From contig JADYXW010000090.1 in assembly GCA_020853975.1 (NCBI GenBank), positions 1-64,000 on the forward strand: a DNA stretch of 64,000 nucleotides. Direction: 5' to 3'. Below the pieces are notes generated by a model that worked only from the letters and a program-made list of their open reading frames with translations, did not search any database and had not been told where the DNA came from. Numbering within the stretch: the first letter of the stretch is position 1; the number at the start of each line of letters is the position of its first letter. Origin of the DNA: Phycisphaerales bacterium. Its GTDB lineage: Bacteria; Planctomycetota; Phycisphaerae; Phycisphaerales; UBA1924. The translations under genes were made by a program, and so were the position numbers. Shown piece by piece: positions 11,918-21,357 of this stretch.

Positions 11918-11946
11918 AGGATAGAAGCCGCGTGGCCCTTCTTCAA
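11918..11946 (-). promoter_or_regulatory. Sigma70-like promoter of nuoJKLMN
   Basis: On the minus strand TTGAAG and TATCCT are separated by exactly 17 bases. The site is about 64 bases before the TTG chosen for nuoJ. A small hairpin (CCCCG/CGGGG) lies in the leader at 11890-11906. The promoter supports both the late nuoJ start and transcription of the membrane-arm genes as a unit. Confidence 0.5.
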
Positions 11947-12152
11947 CCGGCCTCCCGGCCGAGCGACAGGCGACGCGCGTCACTCCCTCCCCGTTTCCCG
12001 TACCCTCTCCTCGCGCGCCGCACTCCGAACCCGGGCACCCCGCACGCTTTGCGCTCGTGCGCCAATCTCCACGGACCGCCGCACGCCTCGCACGCCCCTC
12101 CACTACACTCCGGGCGGTGCCTCAAAGTCCCGCGCCCACATCTCCGGAGGAC

Positions 12153-12812
12153 ATGATCTCCGACCGGCACCGGCGTTGGATCCCCAACGCCCTCACCGCG
12201 GCGCGCCTCGTCATCGCGACCGCCTTCTTCATCCTCCTCGCCGAGTGGAACTACCCGCCCCGCTTTCTCGTCGACGAGGCCAAGATCATGCCCCTGCGGC
12301 CCCTCTGGCCATACCTCATCGAGGCCGCCCTCTTCGGCCTCGCCGCCATCACCGACGCCATCGACGGCCCGCTCGCTCGCCGCTGGAAGGTTGTCTCCCG
12401 CTTCGGCCGCGTGATGGACCCCTTCGCCGACAAGGTTCTGGTCATCGGCGCGTTCGTCATGCTCGCGGGCCCCACCTTCGGCGTCGACATCGAGGGCAAG
12501 CCCACCTACCAAGTCTCGGGCGTCGCCTCTTGGATGGTCGTCGTCATCCTGGGCCGTGAACTCCTCGTCACCTCTATCCGCGCGGTGGTCGAGGGCGAGG
12601 GCAAGGACTTCTCCGCAGACTGGACCGGCAAGGCCAAAATGGTCCTGCAGGCGTGCGTCATCCCGTTCATCCTCGTCATGCTCGGCATCATGGACGTGCG
12701 CCCGGGCTCGATGGGACGCGCCCTCATCGACATCGCGGTCTGGCTCACCGTGGGGGTCACGGTCCTCTCGGGCGTCCCGTACGTCCGGCGGGGCTTTGCG
12801 ATGATGTCGTAG
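12153..12812 (+). CDS. pgsA: CDP-alcohol phosphatidyltransferase, probably phosphatidylglycerophosphate synthase
   Basis: This membrane enzyme probably transfers a phosphatidyl group from CDP-diacylglycerol to glycerol-3-phosphate, the first committed step to phosphatidylglycerol. The CDP-alcohol signature DG-x2-AR-x8-G-x3-D-x3-D is complete in DGPLARRWKVVSRFGRVMDP followed by FAD. Several hydrophobic helices flank it. The track starts at 12057, but the ATG at 12153 has GGAGG at ideal spacing and removes an Arg/Pro-rich leader, giving 219 residues. The head-group specificity is inferred from overall similarity; another alcohol acceptor cannot be excluded. Confidence 0.85.
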   Translation: MISDRHRRWIPNALTAARLVIATAFFILLAEWNYPPRFLVDEAKIMPLRPLWPYLIEAALFGLAAITDAIDGPLARRWKVVSRFGRVMDPFADKVLVIGAFVMLAGPTFGVDIEGKPTYQVSGVASWMVVVILGRELLVTSIRAVVEGEGKDFSADWTGKAKMVLQACVIPFILVMLGIMDVRPGSMGRALIDIAVWLTVGVTVLSGVPYVRRGFAMMS

Positions 12813-12903
12813 CACCCCCCGCCCGCTCTCGCGCCGGCAACGCCCTCCCGGTGCCGCGCTGCTCCGGAGCCCGGGCCGCCCACCTCTCCTCATACAGTTC
12901 CGA

Positions 12904-13830
12904 ATGACCGGCAACCCCGACGCCGCCACGCCCGCCGCCCTCTGGGAGCGCCTCGCCTCCGGCGGCCTGATCCATCGGCTCATCGACCTCGCCCACGACG
13001 AAGACCTGGGCGCCGGGGGTGACGTCACTTCCGCCGCCTGCCTCTCACCCGCCACGCCCGGCCGGGCCCGCATCATCGCCCGCGCCCCGGGAGTCATCAG
13101 CGGCCTGGCCGCCCTTCCCATCATCATGCCGCGTTTCGCGCCGGGCTCCACGTTCACCGTCCATTGCCAGGACGGAACCAATGTGCGTGCCCGCACCGAC
13201 CTCGCGACGCTCACCGGGCCGCTCACGGAACTTCTCGCCGCCGAACGCACCATCCTCAACCTGTTGGGCCGCCTCTCCGGCGTCGCGACCCTCACCGCCA
13301 CGCACGTCGCCGCCCTCCCCCCGGGCTGCCGGGCACGCGTCTACGACACCCGCAAAACGACACCCGGCCTGCGCGTGCTCGAGAAATACGCGGTCCGCTG
13401 CGGCGGGGGGCTTTCGCACCGCCTCGGTCTCCACGACGCCGTCCTCATCAAGGACAATCACATCGCCTCGGTTCCCTGCGCCCAACTCGCCCGATTCGTT
13501 GCCGACGCCGCGGCCCGCGCACGGGCCAACTCACGCATCGACTTCGTGCAGGTCGAAGCCGACACCCTCGACCAGTTCGAATCGCTCCTCTCCCTCCCCC
13601 GGGGCACTATCGACATCGTCCTCCTTGACAACATGACCACGCACCAGCTCCGCCACGCGTGCACGCGCCGCGACCAGGTCAACCCGGGCCTGGAACTCGA
13701 AGCCAGCGGCGGGGTCACGCTCTCCACGCTCCCCGCCATCGCCTCCACCGGCGTCGACCGCATCAGCATCGGCGCTCTCACCCATCACGCCGTCTCCCTC
13801 GACGTCGCCATGGACGTGGACGCCGCGTGA
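12904..13830 (+). CDS. nadC: Nicotinate-nucleotide pyrophosphorylase (carboxylating)
   Basis: This enzyme makes nicotinate mononucleotide from quinolinate and phosphoribosyl pyrophosphate in de novo NAD synthesis, releasing CO2. The 308-residue protein has the family blocks in order: DEDLGAGGDVTS near the N-terminus, the substrate-binding RKTTPGLRVLEKYAV, HDAVLIKDNH, VEADTLDQ, DIVLLDNM and the C-terminal ELEASGGV...ISIGALTH. The length is normal. The stop overlaps the GTG of birA (GTGA), so the two are probably translated together. nadA and nadB are not in the window. Confidence 0.95.
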   Translation: MTGNPDAATPAALWERLASGGLIHRLIDLAHDEDLGAGGDVTSAACLSPATPGRARIIARAPGVISGLAALPIIMPRFAPGSTFTVHCQDGTNVRARTDLATLTGPLTELLAAERTILNLLGRLSGVATLTATHVAALPPGCRARVYDTRKTTPGLRVLEKYAVRCGGGLSHRLGLHDAVLIKDNHIASVPCAQLARFVADAAARARANSRIDFVQVEADTLDQFESLLSLPRGTIDIVLLDNMTTHQLRHACTRRDQVNPGLELEASGGVTLSTLPAIASTGVDRISIGALTHHAVSLDVAMDVDAA

Positions 13831-14612
13831 GCGGCGCACCGGCAGATCTCGACGCCCTCCGCCGCGCCGCGGACTCGGCCCTCGCTCGCCCCGGCTGCCG
13901 CTGGCGCCGCGCACTCGTGTTCGAAGCGTGCGCCAGCACGCAGGACGCCGCGCTCGACGCCTGCGCCGGCGAGCCCGGCCTCGTCGTCGTTGCGGGCCGG
14001 CAGACCTCGGGCCGCGGCAGGCTGGGACGCACATGGCACGACGAGTCGGGCCTCGGTCTCGCCCTCACGTGCGTTCTCCCCGCGGGAGCCGGCGCGATCT
14101 CGCTCGCCGCCGGTGTCGCTGCCTTCCGGACCGTGACGTCCCTCGGCGCTCCCCGTATCGGCCTCAAGTGGCCGAACGATGTCGTCGAGCGCGACGGGCT
14201 CCGCCGCAAACTCGCCGGAGTGCTGATAGAGGTCAGGGCGGGCGTGGCCCTGCTGGGTGTCGGACTCAACGTCCTTCAACGGGGCGCGGACTGGCCCCGC
14301 CCTCTCGACGGCCGCGCGGTCTCGCTCCGAGAACTCGGTCTGGCAGTCACCCGCGCGGAGGCGCTGGTCGCCCTGCTCGCCTCGCTCGACGACGCGCTCT
14401 CGTCATCCGAATCACCCGAAGGCGAGCGCTCGATCCTCGCCGAATGGGCCGCGGCCGACGTCCTCACCGGCACCGAGCAGGAGTTCGAGCACGACGGCAC
14501 GCGCGTGCGCGGCATCGTCCGCTCCATCGATCCGCTGCGGGCACTCGTCGTCGCGGCGCCGTCGGGCGACGTTTCGCTCCCCGCGTCAAGCACCTCGCTC
14601 GTGAAGCAGTGA
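13827..14612 (+). CDS. birA: Biotin--[acetyl-CoA-carboxylase] ligase, no repressor domain
   Basis: This enzyme activates biotin with ATP and attaches it to the carrier lysine of biotin-dependent carboxylases. The catalytic domain is recognisable by SGRGRLGRTWH (biotinyl-AMP loop), GLKWPNDVV and KLAGVLIE, followed by a small C-terminal beta domain. The ORF track begins at 13659, inside nadC. The start used here is the GTG at 13827 overlapping the nadC stop, giving 261 residues. There is no N-terminal helix-turn-helix, so this is a monofunctional ligase that cannot act as a DNA-binding repressor as E. coli BirA does. Its last 27 bases overlap the convergent rmuC. Confidence 0.93.
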   Translation: MSGAPADLDALRRAADSALARPGCRWRRALVFEACASTQDAALDACAGEPGLVVVAGRQTSGRGRLGRTWHDESGLGLALTCVLPAGAGAISLAAGVAAFRTVTSLGAPRIGLKWPNDVVERDGLRRKLAGVLIEVRAGVALLGVGLNVLQRGADWPRPLDGRAVSLRELGLAVTRAEALVALLASLDDALSSSESPEGERSILAEWAAADVLTGTEQEFEHDGTRVRGIVRSIDPLRALVVAAPSGDVSLPASSTSLVKQ

Positions 14613-16100
14613 CTGGCCCGGCGCCGTCGGCCCCTCCGCGAGCAGGCGAGGCACCACCTCCACCTGCGCCACCTCCGGAAGGTCCTTCGCCCCGCGCGCC
14701 CCCGCGTCCTCGAACCGCCTGAGCGTGGGCTCCAGCCGCGACTTGTACGACCCCACGAACTCGTTGTACCGCCTGACCGCGGTCTCCAGGGCCCCGCCCA
14801 GGTCCGCCGCCTTCTCCATGGCCACCCGCGCGCGCTCGTGCAGCGTGCGTCCGAGCTCGAGCAGTTCCGCCGCCTCCGCCGCCAGGTGCTTCTCTCGCCA
14901 GCCCAGCGCCACGGCGCGGAGCAGGCCGATGAGCGTCGCCGGCGTCACGAGGATGACGTTCGCCGCCGCCGCCGCCTCCATCAGCCCGGGCCTGCGGGCC
15001 AGCGCCGCGTCCAGAAACTGGTCGCCCGGCACGAACATCACCGTGAAATCAATCGCGCCGTCAAAGCCCGACCAGTACCGTTTCCGCGACAGCACCGTCA
15101 CCTGCTCCGCAACGTGCCGCGCAAAGTTCTCCAGGTGCGCCTCGGCCTCCGAGGGCGCCTCGGCCCGCGCCGCCTCCAGGTACTCCATCGTGTTCGTCTT
15201 CGCGTCCACGATGATCACCCGTTCGTTGGGCAGCCTCACCACCATGTCCGGACGGATCGCGCCCTCTTCCCCCGGTCGCGAGGCCGTCACCTGCTCCGCA
15301 AAGTCGCAGTACGCCGTCATCCCCGCGAGCTCCGCCACGCGCTTGAGCTGCCACTCGCCCCACGCCCCGCGCACCTCCGGACGGCTCAGCGCCCGTACCA
15401 ACTTCACCGTCTCCGCGCGCAGCGTCGTCCCCGCTTCCCCCACCGCCCGGACCTGCTCGCTGATGGTCCCCCGATCCATCGCCCACTGCTGCTGCATCTG
15501 CGAGAGCTTCTCGTCCGTCTTCTTCAGCGTCTCGCTGATCGGCGCCACGATCGACTGCACCTCCAGCTTCTGCTTCTCCTGCTCGCCCGCCAGCCGCGTG
15601 CGCTCCGCGCTCCAGTTCTCCTTCGCCGCCTTCAGCAGCTCGGCGCTCGACTGCTTCAGCGCCTCCGCCGCGAGCGATCCGAACGTGTCCCGCAGCGACT
15701 GCTGGCTCGCGGTGCGCTCCCTCTCGTACTGCTGCTTGGCCTCCTCGAACGCTCCGATCTGCGCCCGCAGCTCGCGCCGCGTCGCATCCACCGCCTCGCG
15801 CAGCCTCTGCTCCGCGCTCGCCCGGTCGCCCTCTCGCTCCTGGCGCTGGTTCGCCGCGTCACGGCGCATCTCCGCCGCTTCGGCCTCCGCCCTTGTCAGC
15901 GCCGCACGCACCTGGCTCAGGTCCGCGCCCGCCCGCTCCAGCGCCCGCACCGCCTGATCGCGCGACGTCGCCAGCCCGGTGGCCTCCGCCCGCAGCGCGG
16001 CCTCCGACGCCAGCGACTTCCCTCGCTGCAGCAGCAGGACCACGCAGCCCACCCCCAGCGCCGCGCCCAGCACCGCCAGCACAATGACCGCCGTAAGCAT
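14586..16100 (-). CDS. rmuC: RmuC family protein
   Basis: The 504-residue protein has an N-terminal membrane helix (AVIVLAVLGAALGVGCVVLLL), a long coiled coil of about 150-180 residues rich in Glu/Arg/Gln, and the RmuC nuclease-like domain. Family blocks include RGAWGEWQLKRVAELAGM, RPDMVVRLPNERVIIVDAKTN (a PD-(D/E)XK-type D...DAK core) and FVPGDQFLDAAL. RmuC limits inversion of short repeats in E. coli; its biochemical activity is not firmly established. It is transcribed alone, convergent with birA. Confidence 0.93.
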   Translation of the reverse strand: MLTAVIVLAVLGAALGVGCVVLLLQRGKSLASEAALRAEATGLATSRDQAVRALERAGADLSQVRAALTRAEAEAAEMRRDAANQRQEREGDRASAEQRLREAVDATRRELRAQIGAFEEAKQQYERERTASQQSLRDTFGSLAAEALKQSSAELLKAAKENWSAERTRLAGEQEKQKLEVQSIVAPISETLKKTDEKLSQMQQQWAMDRGTISEQVRAVGEAGTTLRAETVKLVRALSRPEVRGAWGEWQLKRVAELAGMTAYCDFAEQVTASRPGEEGAIRPDMVVRLPNERVIIVDAKTNTMEYLEAARAEAPSEAEAHLENFARHVAEQVTVLSRKRYWSGFDGAIDFTVMFVPGDQFLDAALARRPGLMEAAAAANVILVTPATLIGLLRAVALGWREKHLAAEAAELLELGRTLHERARVAMEKAADLGGALETAVRRYNEFVGSYKSRLEPTLRRFEDAGARGAKDLPEVAQVEVVPRLLAEGPTAPGQSLLHERGA

Positions 16101-16170
16101 GGCCGGAGTGTACCGCGCGCCCTCGCCGACGTCAGGGTTTTATCCGGTCGGCCAACCAGTTCCTTCCACC

Positions 16171-16183
16171 TGCCAACTTGGCA
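16171..16183. promoter_or_regulatory. Perfect inverted repeat upstream of the receiver/groES genes
   Basis: TGCCAAcTTGGCA is a perfect 6+1+6 palindrome between divergent rmuC and the receiver gene. It could be an operator for either direction. No factor can be named, and a chance occurrence is possible. Confidence 0.3.
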
Positions 16184-16294
16184 CCTCCCGCGGCCCCAGA
16201 CACCGGCGCGGGCCCCGTTCGACCATCCCCACCCCGCCCTCACCCCGACCAACCCCGTCTCGGTTCGGCACGGCAGTTGCCCATTGCCCTCCCA

Positions 16295-16816
16295 GTGAGG
16301 AACGTGCGCGCCAACTCCCCCGAGTCTCCCACCACCCCCGAGACCTCCCTCGGCGGGCGCCTCAACCTCCTGCTCTCCTACGCCGGCTGGCACCGGGAAT
16401 CCTGGGTCGACCGCCTCCCCTCCCTCCTCTCCCCCATGGGCATCCAGTCGCTCCGCGCCAGCTCAGGGGCCCAGGCCCAGCGCGTGATGACCGACAACCG
16501 CATCCACATCGCCGTCGTCGACCTCGGCCTCCCGATCGACGACCACGCCTATGCGCAGGGCGGCAGCCCGGAGTTCGCCGAGGGCGGCCCGCGCCTTCTC
16601 GAAATCCTCTCCCGGCTCGACGCCCCGCCACCCGTCGTCGCCGTCAAGCGCTCCCGCACCTCGCGCGACGACTGCCGCGACCTCGCCGCCGCCCTGCGCC
16701 TGGGCGCCTTCGCCGTCGTCGACCGCCCCAAGGAACTCTCGGACCTCGAGGTCATCCTCGGCGTCCTGCGTCGCATCCTCGAACGTCACTACGAGGGCCG
16801 CTGGCCCGTCGCCTGA
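16295..16816 (+). CDS. Stand-alone receiver-like protein upstream of groES
   Basis: This is a protein of about 173 residues with a CheY-like layout. It has LNLLLSYAGW at strand 1, the likely phosphoacceptor Asp in IAVVDLGLPID, and the later VVAVKR and FAVVDRPKEL with Lys near the usual position. The strand-1 acidic pair normally seen in receivers is absent (LLLSYAG), so phosphorylation is doubtful. A Gly-rich insertion follows the Asp. The track starts at 16178 through a Pro-rich leader; a GTG at 16295 or 16304 is more likely. No output domain is present. It lies 35 bases before groES, so it may be co-transcribed and report on stress, but that is inference. Confidence 0.65.
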   Translation: MRNVRANSPESPTTPETSLGGRLNLLLSYAGWHRESWVDRLPSLLSPMGIQSLRASSGAQAQRVMTDNRIHIAVVDLGLPIDDHAYAQGGSPEFAEGGPRLLEILSRLDAPPPVVAVKRSRTSRDDCRDLAAALRLGAFAVVDRPKELSDLEVILGVLRRILERHYEGRWPVA

Positions 16817-16851
16817 TCACACACCTGTTTCCACCTTTGGAGCCTTTGCAT

Positions 16852-17160
16852 ATGAGCAAGAACAGCAAGTTCGCCGTCCGCCCCCTCCACGACAAGATCC
16901 TCGTCCGCCGCGACGAGGCCCAGTCCAAGACCGACTCGGGCATCTTCCTCCCCGAGACCAGCAAGGACAAGCCCAAGACCGGCACCATCGAGGCCGTCGG
17001 CACCGGCGCCCTCAACACCGACACCGGCGAGCGCATCCCCCTCTCCGTCCGCAAGGGCGACAAGATCATCTTCACCTCCTACGCCGGCACGGAGGTCAAG
17101 ATCGACGGCCAGGACCTCCTCATCATGTCTGAGGACGACATCCTCGCCGTCATCGACTGA
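16852..17160 (+). CDS. groES: Co-chaperonin GroES
   Basis: This is the ten-kilodalton lid of the GroEL folding chamber. The 102-residue protein has the classic start [17 protein letters not shown], the mobile loop with a hydrophobic grip (SGIFLPE) and the C-terminal [13 protein letters not shown]. The track gives it only as the tail of a longer shadow frame. The true ATG is at 16852, after a GGAG. No CIRCE inverted repeat (TTAGCACTC type) was found upstream, so HrcA control is not evident. Confidence 0.97.
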   Translation: MSKNSKFAVRPLHDKILVRRDEAQSKTDSGIFLPETSKDKPKTGTIEAVGTGALNTDTGERIPLSVRKGDKIIFTSYAGTEVKIDGQDLLIMSEDDILAVID

Positions 17161-17178
17161 CCCCCCCCGAGCCCGCCG

Positions 17179-17415
17179 ATGACACCAGAGCAACTCCGCA
17201 CCGCCCTCAAAGAGCTCAACGGCGAGCGCGACGCCACCTTCGCCTTCACCGGCCTCGCCGATCACGCCGCGCAGCTCACCGTCCACGGCGCCATGCTCAT
17301 CCCCGTCGAGCCCGATCACCTCGTCAAGGTCACCGACGGCCACTCCGTCTACATCGTCGAAGCCGAACGCGTAGCCTGGATCCGAATCTCCCTCGGCCGC
17401 AAGGCCAACCACTGA
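17179..17415 (+). CDS. Small unknown protein between groES and groEL
   Basis: The 78-residue protein has ATG 18 bases after groES and a stop 32 bases before groEL, so it is inside the chaperonin operon. The first third ([20 protein letters not shown]) looks helical. The rest reads as a small beta fold ([20 protein letters not shown], then [14 protein letters not shown]). Its C-ending codons match groES and groEL. There is no Cys, signal peptide or membrane segment. No family was recognised. Its position suggests a role tied to folding or to dosage of the two chaperonins, but nothing in the sequence shows this. Confidence 0.75.
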   Translation: MTPEQLRTALKELNGERDATFAFTGLADHAAQLTVHGAMLIPVEPDHLVKVTDGHSVYIVEAERVAWIRISLGRKANH

Positions 17416-17447
17416 TCCCAAGCCTCTCCTCAGAAAGGAAAGTTCTC

Positions 17448-19082
<1,635 letters not shown>

Positions 19083-19096
19083 ACCGAACTTCTCCT

Positions 19097-19135
19097 CCTC
19101 CTGTGCCGAGAGGCGCCGGAGGGGCTTTGGGGGAA
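19097..19135 (+). terminator. Possible groEL terminator
   Basis: A CCTCC-TG-TGCC stem pairs with GGCG-CC-GGAGG around a GAGA loop, 14 bases after the groEL stop, followed only by a weak CTTT run. The internal mismatch and poor T-tract make this tentative. Confidence 0.3.
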
Positions 19136-19287
19136 CTTCGCCGACCATCCAAACGCGACGTCGACCTGTATCTGTCCTGCATGGAACAGATCAAGTTCCG
19201 TGTCAACGGCATTGGAAGGGCACTCTCAGAAATGCTCTGTCCAGAACTAGCGCAACTTGACGGGCTGACCATCCGCGGTAGCGCCCT

Positions 19288-20079
19288 CTACAGGTCCCTG
19301 CCCTTCACCGTCAACTTCGCCGCGCGACCGAACCACGCATTCTCCTTCGACCCGGGCGGATAGTGCCGTTCGAGCGTCGCCGCGACGTCCGCCATGCCGG
19401 CATCCGCCGGCACCCATCCCCCGTTCACATCCGGGAAGTCGATGGAGCAGTTGTCGCACTTCTTCCCGTCATAGAACCTGATCGGGCACCAGAACGACTC
19501 CACGTTCCGCAGCATTTCGGTGCCCAGCGACCACACCCCCGTCATCCAGTCGCAGTACAGGCACCAGATCAGGTCATGCCCCACCAGCCCCTCGAACTTG
19601 TGCCGCGACACCGTCACCCACTCCCCCGACTTGTACCGCGGAAACCGCACCAGCATCGCGATCCCGGGCCAGACGAACACCTCCGCCACCCGCACGATCC
19701 AAAAAAGGGGCACCACCAGCGCCGTCAGCCACACCGCCCCGTGGTTCCGAAATCGCCCCACCGCCCGGTTCAGTTGCTTCACGATCCGTGGCCCGCGCAC
19801 CGCCTTCAGGTTCGCCAGCTCGTGCAGCCACCCCCACACCAGCACCGACACAGCCTGCCCAGTCACCGCCCCCGCCAGCCCGACCCACCCCCCCACGATC
19901 GGCCCCGCGATCAGCGGCGCCACCGTGAAATACGTGATCGGCACGTCCAGCAGCGGCGCCCGGCACAACGCGTCCGAGACGGACCTCAGCCCGAGCTTCG
20001 GAATCACGTGCAGCACGCCCGCCGCCAGCAGCAGCGCCGCCATGGTCCCACCGGCAACGAGAAGGTACGTGTGGAGCAT
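19288..20079 (-). CDS. Membrane protein with C-terminal Cys cluster, unknown
   Basis: This is a 263-residue protein if started at the ATG at 20079 (MLHTYLLVAGG), which removes an Arg/Gly-rich leader of 26 residues. Hydrophobic helices lie near 5-22, 45-70 (PLIAGPIVGGWVGLAGAVTG) and 110-135 (AVWLTALVVPLFWIVRVAEVF). The C-terminal half is soluble and has CLYCDW and, about 40 residues on, CDNC, a spacing that could bind zinc or another metal. The C-terminus is Lys/Arg-rich. No family was recognised and no neighbour points to a role. Confidence 0.7.
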   Translation of the reverse strand: MLHTYLLVAGGTMAALLLAAGVLHVIPKLGLRSVSDALCRAPLLDVPITYFTVAPLIAGPIVGGWVGLAGAVTGQAVSVLVWGWLHELANLKAVRGPRIVKQLNRAVGRFRNHGAVWLTALVVPLFWIVRVAEVFVWPGIAMLVRFPRYKSGEWVTVSRHKFEGLVGHDLIWCLYCDWMTGVWSLGTEMLRNVESFWCPIRFYDGKKCDNCSIDFPDVNGGWVPADAGMADVAATLERHYPPGSKENAWFGRAAKLTVKGRDL

Positions 20080-20156
20080 CCCAGAATGTACGGCGCCCCG
20101 GCGTCCGCCCGTCAGCAACCCCCACCGGCCGTCGGCTCCCAAAGCGCGCCGTCTCA

Positions 20157-20276
20157 TCAGCCCGAGGCAAGGTGTGCCGCGACCATCCGGTAGGTGACGT
20201 AGAGCAGGATCACCCCGCCGATGGCAACCGCCACCCAGGCAGGAGTCGGCTGCGACCTTGGCTCCTTGCGGGTCAT
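20157..20276 (-). CDS. Possible 39-residue single-helix membrane peptide
   Basis: The track ORF begins at 20354, but the only membrane-like part starts at the ATG at 20276: MTRKEPRSQPTPAW, then the helix VAVAIGGVILLYVTYRMVAA. It has basic residues before the helix and lies just upstream of the unknown membrane protein on the same strand. The ribosome site is weak. It could be a small membrane subunit or not a gene. Confidence 0.4.
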   Translation of the reverse strand: MTRKEPRSQPTPAWVAVAIGGVILLYVTYRMVAAHLASG

Positions 20277-20463
20277 TTCGTCAGGGCGCGTGGTCCTCGA
20301 GGGGTGCGCCCCGGCCCGATAATGCCCGCGGTCGGCTATCCCGCGGCCAAACACACCCCGCGAGCGATCCCCACGCTAGACCCCCGCCCGCAGCCGGCTA
20401 GAGTTTCTTCCTCGTCGCCAACGCTGGCGCCGATGTGTACCCGGAGAGAGAGGAGACTACTTG

Positions 20464-21144
20464 ATGCCCCGTGTTGTTGCCCTTGTCGGCGCCTGCGCCG
20501 CCGCTGTTGCCTCGCACGCCACGCCCATCGTCTACGACCCGTCGCTCGGCACCCTCCCTCAGGCCCAGGGCTGGACCTTCCCGGGCTCCACCCTCGCCGG
20601 CGCCGCGGTCTCCGGCGGCGTGCTCTCCTACGGCCCCACCGCCACCAGCGGCACCACGTTCTGGCGTGCGGACCCCGGCTCCCTCGACTTCTCGCTGCAG
20701 ACCGTCACCATCTCCGCACTCGTCCGCCTCAACGGCTCCACCTTCGGAAACGTCAGCGGCTACCGCCGGGGAGGGTTCAACCTCAGCCTCCGCGACGATG
20801 CCGGCCGCTGGATCCACTCCGAGTTCGGCGACACCATGGCCGACATCCGAAACGACGACAACGGCACCTCCGATCCCACCTTCGCCGTCACCCTCGATGA
20901 CGCCTTCCACCTCCTCACCCTCGAAGCCGGCCCCGCGGGCGGCAAGCTCTACATCGACGGCACCCTGCGGCTCTCACTCCCCCTCGGCGGCAGCCCCGGA
21001 GTCGCCGGCGGCGCTTTCGGCGAGAGTTCCGTCCTCGCCAGCGCCGTGGGGACAGACATCGCGCGCGTCGTGCTCACTCCCACCCCGGGCACCCTCGCGC
21101 TGGCCAGCGTCGGACTGTTCGTGGCGGCACGCCGCCGTCGCTGA
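20464..21144 (+). CDS. Exported protein with PEP-CTERM-like C-terminus
   Basis: The 227-residue protein has a short signal peptide (ALVGACAAAVASHA) and a predicted beta-sandwich body with alternating aromatic/polar residues, resembling concanavalin-type LamG folds (for example TVTISALVRLNGSTF and KLYIDGTLRLSLPLG). It ends in PTPGTLALASVGLFVAARRRR: a Pro-x-Pro-Gly turn, a hydrophobic helix and an Arg cluster. That is the three-part pattern of PEP-CTERM sorting signals, which exosortase-type enzymes are known to process. A GGAG lies before both ATG (20464) and an adjacent TTG (20461). Role inferred: surface or matrix protein. Confidence 0.8.
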   Translation: MPRVVALVGACAAAVASHATPIVYDPSLGTLPQAQGWTFPGSTLAGAAVSGGVLSYGPTATSGTTFWRADPGSLDFSLQTVTISALVRLNGSTFGNVSGYRRGGFNLSLRDDAGRWIHSEFGDTMADIRNDDNGTSDPTFAVTLDDAFHLLTLEAGPAGGKLYIDGTLRLSLPLGGSPGVAGGAFGESSVLASAVGTDIARVVLTPTPGTLALASVGLFVAARRRR

Positions 21145-21357
21145 ACTGGACTCCGGCACGACGATCTCCCGCTGGGTGCGGCGCTCGCTCGAAAGCGGAT
21201 GAGCCTCCCGTGGCGACCACGCTCAGGGCCATCAGGGGCGGGGCGCAGAGCGTGATTCCCCCGTCCAAGAACCGGCCCTTACCCCACCGGGGAGAGAGTC
21301 GCGCGGAAGGGCTGGCTTGACGGGGGTGATAGGATCGGTCGGAGGAGGATTCTTTGC

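Noticed and set aside
11855-12103. N-terminal extension of nuoJ in the ORF track
   Set aside because: Arg-rich, not membrane-like, and upstream of the promoter at 11918-11946.
16101-16851. CIRCE element for groES control
   Set aside because: No TTAGCACTC-N9-GAGTGCTAA-like sequence upstream of groES or of the receiver gene.
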